A stretch of 10,524 nucleotides of DNA, taken from the NCBI GenBank assembly GCA_021782525.1, contig JAJXUY010000031.1, positions 1 to 10,524 on the forward strand. Direction: 5' to 3'. Shown piece by piece: positions 5,338 through 10,524 of this stretch. Source of the stretch: Acidobacteriota bacterium (GTDB lineage: Bacteria; Acidobacteriota; Thermoanaerobaculia; Thermoanaerobaculales; Thermoanaerobaculaceae). The translations under genes were made by a program, and so were the position numbers. The number at the start of each line of letters is the position of its first letter. Position 1 is the stretch's first letter. The notes under the pieces are model-generated. The model was not told where the DNA came from. It did not search any database and was given only the letters and a program-made list of their open reading frames with translations.

Positions 5338-8301
5338 TCAGTGAGCGCCGAGGCGACGGCGGGCGTCCGCGACCAGGGGGTCCGCGGCGCCGTTTCCCCG
5401 CATCGCCAGGAACACCCTGAAGGAATCGGCGGCGGCGGGGCTCCCGAGCCCGGCCTGGGCGCGCGCCAGGTAGTACTCGGCCGGCGGGAAGTACCGGTAG
5501 CTCGGTACGTCGTCGAGGAAGATGGCGGTGGCCTCGCCGCGCCGCCTGACGCAGGCGTCGAGTTCGGTGTCGGCCTCGGTAAAGGCGCCGAGCTCCAAGT
5601 ACGCCCGGCCGAGATCGAGGCGCCCGAGCCAGGTGTCGGCGATCCCCTTGGCGGCCTCGAACTCCTGGACCGCCTCGCGCGGCTGGCCCCGCCGCAGCTC
5701 GACCTCGCCCTGGATCAGGTGGGCGTACGCCTGCGGGTCGGGCTCCAGGCGGGAGGCGAGCTCGTGCGCGATCTCCAGCGCGCGCGCCTCACGGTCCGCC
5801 TCCAGGTAGACGCGGGCGGCGGGGACCAACACGTTCTCCCCCGTGCTCGCGGCCACCGCGCGCTCGGCGGTCGCGACCGCCGCCGCGGTCTCGCCGGACG
5901 CGAGCTGTGCGCTCGCCAGCGCGGCCATCTTGACGGCCGCGGCCTCAGCTCTCTTGTCCCCGAGGTCGGCAACGATCCCCTTGGTGAGGATCGGCACCGC
6001 GTCCTTGGCTCTCCCCTCGAACAACTCGAGATCGGCGAGGCCGATCGACGCGAGGGAGGCTCCGCGAGCGCTCACGGTCGCGAGCTTGCCCCAGCTGGTC
6101 GCCGCTTCATCCCTCGCGCCGGTGGCGAGCTGCGAGAGCGCCAGGGCCACGTACGCCTTCGCGTACGACGGGTTGAGGCCGAGGACCGTGCGGGCCTCCC
6201 GGATCGCCGTCGGAAAGTCGCCGGCGTACATGGCGTACAGCGCGACGTTGTCGCGTTGCAGGACGTTCTTCGGGTAGATCTCGATCGCCTTCCGCCCCTC
6301 CTCCAGCGCGCTCGCCATCTCCCGCCGGTAGAAGTGCGCGAGGGCGAGGTTTGCAATCCCGGCGGTGTCGGCGGGGTAGAGTCGGACCAGTTGGTGGAAC
6401 TCGTCGAGGGCCTTGCCCGGCTCGCGCATGACCAGGTAGTAGGCGCCGCGCGTGCGGTACTTCTCGCGCTCGCTCATCCCGTCGATGTGCGCCATCGCCT
6501 TCTCGAACGCCGTCTTCGCCTCGTCCTTGCGCCCCTCGTTGCTGTACACGACCGCCAGCCCCGCCCAGGCGCGGCCTAGCGAAGGGTCGATCTCGACGGC
6601 ACGCGAGTAGTGTCGTATCGCGTCATCCCACTTGGCGTCCCACTGGAACTGCTGCGCCATGGCGTACTCGTGGGCGGCGTCCAGGGAGTTGGCGGAAAAG
6701 GTCTCGGCGGCCGCGATCTGGGTTGACTCGGGCGTGGTGTCACCGAGGGCGCCGCGCACCCGAGCGGCGAGCCTCGCGGTCGCGGCGAGCGCTTTGTCCT
6801 TGGCGTCGAAAGCCACATCGGAAGAGGTGATCGCCTTTCCCGTGACGCCGTCGATCGCCCGCACGGAGACGACGTAGTCGCCTCCCCGGCGGTCGATGGA
6901 GCCCACGGTGACGACGTCGATCCCCTCGCGGAGGGCAACCAGCCGCGCCAGCCCCTCGGTGAGGCCGGTCGCCCCGGGCCGCAGCTGCGCGGCCACCCTT
7001 TCGGCCTGGGCGCGGCTGTAGGTGGTGATGAACGGCGCCCCTTCCAGGGATACGCCGAACGCCGGCTCGAGTGTGCCGTCGAAGACCGGATCGCCGGTGG
7101 TGTTCTCGAAGTCGGCCACCAGCACCGACACCGGCTTGCGTGCGGCGGCCGCCGCCGGTGTCCTCGACCGCGCCACCAACCAGCCGGCCAGCACCAGCAG
7201 GCCCGCCGCCGCCGCGACGCCGAGACGGCCGAGCAGGCGGCTCCTCCGCTTCATCACGTAGAGGATGGAGGTGCTGGCCTTGCCCGCTTCGAGGTCGCCG
7301 AGGATCTCGCTGACCGACTGGTAGCGGGCGGCGGGGTCCGTGGCCATGCAGCGCTCGAGGATCTTGCGCAGGTGGGGGGGGAAGTCGGGGTTGGCCTCGG
7401 AAACCGGGCGCGGCGGCCGATGCAGGCGCTGGATCATGACCTGATACGCCGTGCCCGTGCTGAACGGCACCTTGCCCGTCGCCATCTCGTAGAGGATGAT
7501 CCCCAGCGAGTAGATGTCCGAGCGGTGGTCGGCCTCCTCGCCCCTGACCTGCTCGGGGGACATGTAGAACGGCGTGCCCAGGAGCGCCCCGGTCTGCGTC
7601 ATCCCGCTCGTGCCCAGCGACTTGGCGAGACCGAAGTCGGTCAGGTACACATTTCCGCCGCGGTCGAGCATGACGTTCTCGGGCTTCAGATCCCGGTGGA
7701 CCACGCCCTGCTCGTGGGCGGCCTCGAGGCCGAGGCACACCTGGCGGAAGAGGTCGACGGTGCGCTCGATCGGGAGTTGCCCCACCCGCTTGATCAGCGA
7801 CGCAAGGTCCTCGCCGTCCACGAACTGCATGGTGACGAACTTGACCCCCGCGCTCTCCCCGAGGTCGAACACGCGCAAGACGTGCTTGTTCGTGACGACA
7901 CTCGAGAGCTGGATCTCCCGCTTGAACCGCTCGAGGGTCGCCGCATCCTCCGCGAACTCCGGGCGGATGACCTTGAGCGCCACGTCGCGGTCCAGCTCGC
8001 GGTCGTGGACGAGGTAGACGGCTCCCATCCCCCCGCGGCCGAGCAACCGGAGCACGGCGTAGCGCCGTCCGATCTCGAACCCCTCGGGAAGTGTTGGCGA
8101 TTCGGAGGCCCCGATCTGAGGTCGCCCGGCTCCGGTGTTCGGGCTCGTTCCGGGCCCCGGGAGCATGGTCGGGTCGGCGCTGGGCAAGAGGGTCGCGTCG
8201 GAGTCGGGCGCCGGCGGCCCGGTGGCGCCGAAGCGGCTCGAGCAGAAGAGGCACACCCCCGCCCCGTCCGGGTTCGGGGTCTGGCAATTGGGGCAGATCA
8301 T
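5338..8301 (-). CDS. Receptor-type Ser/Thr protein kinase with zinc ribbon, TolB-like domain and TPR tail
   Basis: This 987-residue membrane sensor kinase is predicted to phosphorylate Ser/Thr on cytoplasmic targets. Residues 3-20 are a zinc ribbon (Cys 3, 6, 17, 20), followed by a Pro/Ala-rich linker. The kinase domain spans about 81-338. It has a glycine loop GRGGMG (88-93), Lys110 in VALKVI, Glu129 as likely partner, HRDLKPEN (202-209), DFG (222-224) and SPE (248-250), so it looks fully active. It has no PASTA domains. A single membrane span (about 357-377) follows a basic stretch, KRRSR. The part predicted to face outside starts with a TolB-like domain (about 388-520, from VSVLVADFENTTGDPVF). 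TPR-like repeats (about 545-965) then run almost to the C-terminus. ATG at 8301 is chosen because it places the zinc ribbon at the very N-terminus. Its Shine-Dalgarno (GAGG) is only 2 bases away, and the frame is open to ATG at 8379. An in-frame GTG at 8352 follows a GGGGGAGGGG tract. The architecture is common in Acidobacteriota; the signal and substrate are unknown. Confidence 0.93.
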   Translation of the reverse strand: MICPNCQTPNPDGAGVCLFCSSRFGATGPPAPDSDATLLPSADPTMLPGPGTSPNTGAGRPQIGASESPTLPEGFEIGRRYAVLRLLGRGGMGAVYLVHDRELDRDVALKVIRPEFAEDAATLERFKREIQLSSVVTNKHVLRVFDLGESAGVKFVTMQFVDGEDLASLIKRVGQLPIERTVDLFRQVCLGLEAAHEQGVVHRDLKPENVMLDRGGNVYLTDFGLAKSLGTSGMTQTGALLGTPFYMSPEQVRGEEADHRSDIYSLGIILYEMATGKVPFSTGTAYQVMIQRLHRPPRPVSEANPDFPPHLRKILERCMATDPAARYQSVSEILGDLEAGKASTSILYVMKRRSRLLGRLGVAAAAGLLVLAGWLVARSRTPAAAAARKPVSVLVADFENTTGDPVFDGTLEPAFGVSLEGAPFITTYSRAQAERVAAQLRPGATGLTEGLARLVALREGIDVVTVGSIDRRGGDYVVSVRAIDGVTGKAITSSDVAFDAKDKALAATARLAARVRGALGDTTPESTQIAAAETFSANSLDAAHEYAMAQQFQWDAKWDDAIRHYSRAVEIDPSLGRAWAGLAVVYSNEGRKDEAKTAFEKAMAHIDGMSEREKYRTRGAYYLVMREPGKALDEFHQLVRLYPADTAGIANLALAHFYRREMASALEEGRKAIEIYPKNVLQRDNVALYAMYAGDFPTAIREARTVLGLNPSYAKAYVALALSQLATGARDEAATSWGKLATVSARGASLASIGLADLELFEGRAKDAVPILTKGIVADLGDKRAEAAAVKMAALASAQLASGETAAAVATAERAVAASTGENVLVPAARVYLEADREARALEIAHELASRLEPDPQAYAHLIQGEVELRRGQPREAVQEFEAAKGIADTWLGRLDLGRAYLELGAFTEADTELDACVRRRGEATAIFLDDVPSYRYFPPAEYYLARAQAGLGSPAAADSFRVFLAMRGNGAADPLVADARRRLGAH

Positions 8302-8525
8302 AGCCTCACGGGCGGGCCGGGTTCGTCTCTGCGGGCACGACCCGACGCACACCCGGCCGCCCCTCCCCCAGGAGGGCATTCTTCCAGGCGTTGAGTCGCT
8401 TGCGCGCCACCCTGGTCAGCCTCCATGCCTGACTACCGGTTCTCAACGTGGCGTCGCTGCGGATAATTCCGGGGCATCCCCAACGCGGCGATGACTCTCG
8501 CCGACCGGCGGCGGCGCCCGGCGCG
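8302..8525. other. Leader of the kinase gene and 3' region of the oxidoreductase gene
   Basis: These 224 bases lie between two genes read on the minus strand. About 13 bases after the oxidoreductase stop there is a small hairpin (8499-8513, 5-bp stem, 5-base loop). It has no T-run, so it is a poor terminator candidate. A stronger 6-bp hairpin lies at 8361-8376 in the kinase leader. No tRNA-like fold, repeat or convincing sigma-70 promoter was found by eye. Confidence 0.5.
8361..8376 (-). other. Hairpin in the kinase 5' leader overlapping a purine-rich tract
   Basis: CCCTCC and GGAGGG pair perfectly around the loop CCCA (plus-strand reading). On the kinase mRNA the 3' arm is part of GGGGGAGGGG, which could serve as a ribosome binding site for the alternative GTG start at 8352. 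Folding would hide it. The link to regulation is inference only. Confidence 0.35.
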
Positions 8526-9941
8526 TCAGCTCGAGGGACGGATGTTCTGGTTCAACCGGAACAGGTTCGTGGGGTCGTACCTCCCCTTGATCCTCGCCAG
8601 CCGCTCATAGTTCCCCCCGAACGTCGCCCGGATGCGCTCGTCGCCCTCCTCCATCAGGAAGTTCACGTACGCGCCTCCCGAGGAGTGAGGGTGGAGCGCC
8701 GACCAGTACTCGCGCACCCAGCCGACGTTCTTCGCCGTGTCGGCCGGGTCCGGGTACATCGCCGCGAGGACGTGCACGTACTTCGCGTCGCGGTAAAAGT
8801 AGGCCGTGGCGTCCTTCGCGACGCGGTTGGCCGCACCGCTCACCGGGTAGATGTGCACGACCGAGTTGACCGTGGGCACCCCGGGCCCGTACTTGAGGTG
8901 GGCCTCGATCGCCACGTCCGAGAGCTCGTCGACGAAGTCGGCCTTCCAGTAGTTCTGCAGCCCTTCCGGGACGAGCGGGTCGAACATGCTCTGCAGCGCC
9001 GGGAAGGGGATGGGGCCGAACAGGTCCACGGCCGGCGGCCCGAAGCTGCGCAGCGCGACGACCACCTCGCCCGTTTTGGCGTGGGGGCCCGTGTACGCCG
9101 CCACCACACCGCACATCGTCGTGTTGTGCAGTTCGGCCGGGAAGTGTGGCCCCGGCGGCACCTTGAGGAACGCGAAAAAACCGCTGAAGTCGTCGGGCGC
9201 GGAGTTCATGAAGTCGCGGTAGAGGCGCATCGCCTCCCGCGCCTTGGCCAGCGGCCAGAGGAACGGCCCGCCCATGACCGTGCTGACCGGATGGAGCCTG
9301 AACTCGAACGAGGTCACGACGCCGAAGTTTCCGCCCCCGCCGCGGAGCGCCCAGAACAGATCGGGTTCCGTCTGGGCGCTCGCGCTCACGAACCGGCCGT
9401 CGGCGAGCACGACGTCGGCCGAGACGAGGTTGTCACAGGAGAGCCCGTACCTCCGCGTCAGGTGGCCGATCCCGCCGCCGAGCGTCAGCCCGGCGACCCC
9501 GGTCGTCGAGATGATCCCACCGGGTGCGGCGAGGCCGAACGCGTGCGTCGCGTGATCCAGGTCGCCCCACGTGCACCCGCCCTCGGCGCGCGCGGTGCGC
9601 CTCTCCGGGTCGACGCGGATCCCCTTCATCGCGGAGAGGTCCACGACCACCCCGCCATCGCAGACCGCGTGGCCGGCGACGTTGTGGCTCCCGCCCCGGA
9701 TCGCGACCGGGAGCCCCTGCCCGCGCGCGAAGTCGACGGCGGCGATCACGTCGGCCACCCCCGCGCAGCGTGCGATCAGCGCCGGCCTGCGGTCGATCAT
9801 TCCGTTCCAGACCTTGCGCGCCTCGTCGTAGCCGGGGTCGTTCGGCCGGATCAGCTTCCCCCGCAGGTGCGCCCTGAACGTCGACAAGGCCCCCTCGTCG
9901 AGGGCCGAACTCCTCGTCGTGTTTTGCGGCATGGCAATCAA
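8526..9941 (-). CDS. FAD-binding oxidoreductase, berberine-bridge-enzyme-like
   Basis: This 471-residue flavoenzyme is of the p-cresol methylhydroxylase/berberine-bridge superfamily. Such enzymes oxidise alcohols, sugars or secondary metabolites and usually pass electrons to oxygen. The FAD-binding domain covers about 52-215, with RGGSHNVAG (82-90). His86 aligns with the histidine that binds FAD covalently in this family. GLTLGGGIGHLTRRYG (151-166) and LRGGGGNFGVVTSF (199-212) are also typical. The substrate domain ends in the BBE signature YDPTNLFRLNQNI (455-467). The cysteine that makes the second flavin bond in bicovalent members is absent: the equivalent stretch reads APGGIISTTG. No signal peptide is seen, so it is probably cytoplasmic. 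The start is TTG at 9941, set by AGGAGG 6 bases upstream. ATG at 9932, three codons in, is the alternative. The substrate cannot be told from sequence. Confidence 0.92.
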   Translation of the reverse strand: MIAMPQNTTRSSALDEGALSTFRAHLRGKLIRPNDPGYDEARKVWNGMIDRRPALIARCAGVADVIAAVDFARGQGLPVAIRGGSHNVAGHAVCDGGVVVDLSAMKGIRVDPERRTARAEGGCTWGDLDHATHAFGLAAPGGIISTTGVAGLTLGGGIGHLTRRYGLSCDNLVSADVVLADGRFVSASAQTEPDLFWALRGGGGNFGVVTSFEFRLHPVSTVMGGPFLWPLAKAREAMRLYRDFMNSAPDDFSGFFAFLKVPPGPHFPAELHNTTMCGVVAAYTGPHAKTGEVVVALRSFGPPAVDLFGPIPFPALQSMFDPLVPEGLQNYWKADFVDELSDVAIEAHLKYGPGVPTVNSVVHIYPVSGAANRVAKDATAYFYRDAKYVHVLAAMYPDPADTAKNVGWVREYWSALHPHSSGGAYVNFLMEEGDERIRATFGGNYERLARIKGRYDPTNLFRLNQNIRPSS

Positions 9942-9947
9942 ACGCCA

Positions 9948-9953
9948 CCTCCT
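9948..9953 (-). promoter_or_regulatory. Strong Shine-Dalgarno site favouring a TTG start for the oxidoreductase
   Basis: On the minus strand, AAGAGGAGGT contains a perfect AGGAGG. It lies 6 bases before TTG (9939-9941) and 15 bases before ATG (9930-9932). The spacing strongly favours the TTG, giving an N-terminus of MIAMPQ. Confidence 0.65.
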
Positions 9954-10137
9954 CTTGGGCCTTTGCCGGGGGAACGTCGGGTGTCCCCGTCGCCATTCCC
10001 CGCCTCATCCGGCGGACGGAAGCTCCGCGCCGGGCGTGCCATCGTTGGGATGCCCGCCGCGTTGCCGGTGGGAGCCCCCGGCGCGGTTTGGCGGTCCGCC
10101 AACGAGAGGGGCACGCGCTGGTCCGGACGATCCCGAT

Positions 10138-10169
10138 CCCCACAGGTGGCGAAAGCGCCCACCTGGGGG
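10138..10169 (-). terminator. Long hairpin downstream of the M24 peptidase gene, possible terminator
   Basis: The arms CCCC-A-CAGGTGG-CG and CG-C-CCACCTG-GGGG pair over about 13 bp, with one bulged A, one bulged C and the loop AAAG. It lies 65 bases past the peptidase stop. It is the strongest inverted repeat outside genes here. Neither side carries a T-run, so it may stop transcription only in part, or be a structured leader of the oxidoreductase mRNA. Confidence 0.4.
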
Positions 10170-10233
10170 GCGGCCGGAGATCACCGCGACGCGCCGGCGC
10201 GGTCGCAACCACGCCGGCCCGTCAGCGCTGCGC

Positions 10234-10524
10234 CTAGCGCACGGTCCACAGCCCGGTCTGCGGCGGGGCGAGGAAGCGGGCGCCGTCGGCGGTCACGACG
10301 ACGTCTTCCTCGATCCCCACGGCGCCGAAGCCGGGCACGGCCAGCGACGGTTCGAGCGTGTACACCTGCTGCTCGGCGGCCGCCATGAACGGGGTGTTGC
10401 GGTAGCGCGGCCACGCCGGTCCGAGGAGGGCGCCGCCGTCGTGGACGTGCCGGCCGACCTGGTGGCCGAGCGCGTGCGGGTACTCCGGGAACCCCGCGGC
10501 GGTGACCATGCCGCGGGAGATCGC
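10234..10524 (-). CDS. M24-family metallopeptidase (Xaa-Pro peptidase type), C-terminal part, cut by right edge
   Basis: The last 96 residues of a pita-bread-fold metallopeptidase are present. The frame stays open to the window edge, and the methionine at 10509 is internal (AISRGMVTAAG precedes and follows it). HALGHQVGRHVHDGG carries the metal-binding histidine and the second active-site histidine. TLEPSLAVPG carries the first glutamate, and VGIEEDVVVTADGARFL the second glutamate in the usual IEDxxxVTxxG context. Proteins of this family cleave Xaa-Pro bonds (prolidase, aminopeptidase P) or are creatinase-like relatives. The two upstream aspartate ligands lie outside the window. The GHQVG form and short tail favour a Xaa-Pro peptidase-like protein over methionine aminopeptidase, but the exact substrate is open. 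Confidence 0.85.
   Translation of the reverse strand, partial: AISRGMVTAAGFPEYPHALGHQVGRHVHDGGALLGPAWPRYRNTPFMAAAEQQVYTLEPSLAVPGFGAVGIEEDVVVTADGARFLAPPQTGLWTVR

Larger units (their letters stand above)
9942..10233. other. Intergenic region between the M24 peptidase and the oxidoreductase
   Basis: These 292 bases contain the oxidoreductase ribosome binding site and a long hairpin at 10138-10169. Frames crossing it on both strands are open only because of the high GC content, and their translations are arginine- and proline-rich without family features. I found no clear promoter. Confidence 0.5.

Noticed and set aside
8471..8481. GGGGCATCCCC hairpin in the region upstream of the kinase.
   Set aside because: A 4-bp stem with a 3-base loop is expected often by chance in DNA this GC-rich and has no supporting context.
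8448..10388. Long 646-codon frame on the plus strand.
   Set aside because: It is antisense to the oxidoreductase and to part of the peptidase, both clearly real. Its translation is Arg/Pro/His-rich and featureless.

Overview
The window is very GC-rich, with third codon positions almost all G or C. It reads as a bacterial chromosome segment. The best clue to origin is the receptor kinase at 5338-8301: an N-terminal zinc ribbon, a PknB-type kinase domain, one membrane span, a TolB-like domain and a long TPR tail. That architecture is typical of Acidobacteriota. The secreted Asp-box (BNR) propeller with Ig-like modules and a PxKF tail fits the same kind of soil or environmental genome. The phylum assignment is an inference. 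No tRNA, rRNA, insertion sequence, CRISPR array, phage gene or integration site is visible.

Layout, left to right. (1) 1-539 (+): the C-terminal part of a Y-family DNA polymerase IV (DinB), ending in a textbook sliding-clamp-binding motif and followed by a GC-rich hairpin. (2) 540-779: a non-coding leader with a clear ribosome binding site just before the next gene. (3) 780-5282 (+): a 1500-residue secreted multidomain protein. Its order is signal peptide, Asp-box beta-propeller, unnamed beta-rich region, 16 tandem PDVSN-type pentapeptides, a beta-rich spacer with a degenerate second run, one He_PIG-like domain, three Big_3-type Ig-like domains, and a PxKF module. (4) 5338-8301 (-): the receptor-type Ser/Thr kinase, convergent with the secreted protein. 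(5) 8526-9941 (-): a berberine-bridge-like FAD oxidoreductase, probably started by TTG. (6) 10234-10524 (-): the C-terminal end of an M24 (Xaa-Pro dipeptidase/aminopeptidase-type) metallopeptidase, cut by the right edge.

The genes do not form an obvious pathway. DinB and the secreted protein share a strand but are 240 bp apart. The kinase, oxidoreductase and peptidase are co-directional but separated by 224 and 292 bp, so they are probably separate transcription units. The convergence of a secreted Asp-box protein with a sensor kinase that carries a large outside-facing TPR domain is suggestive but unproven.

The most unusual element is the 240-bp PDVSN array (3126-3365). At protein level it fits a variant of the pentapeptide-repeat consensus. 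At DNA level its identical peptide units are spelled with many synonymous codons, which points to selection on the peptide. I see no defence, secretion or biosynthetic system here.
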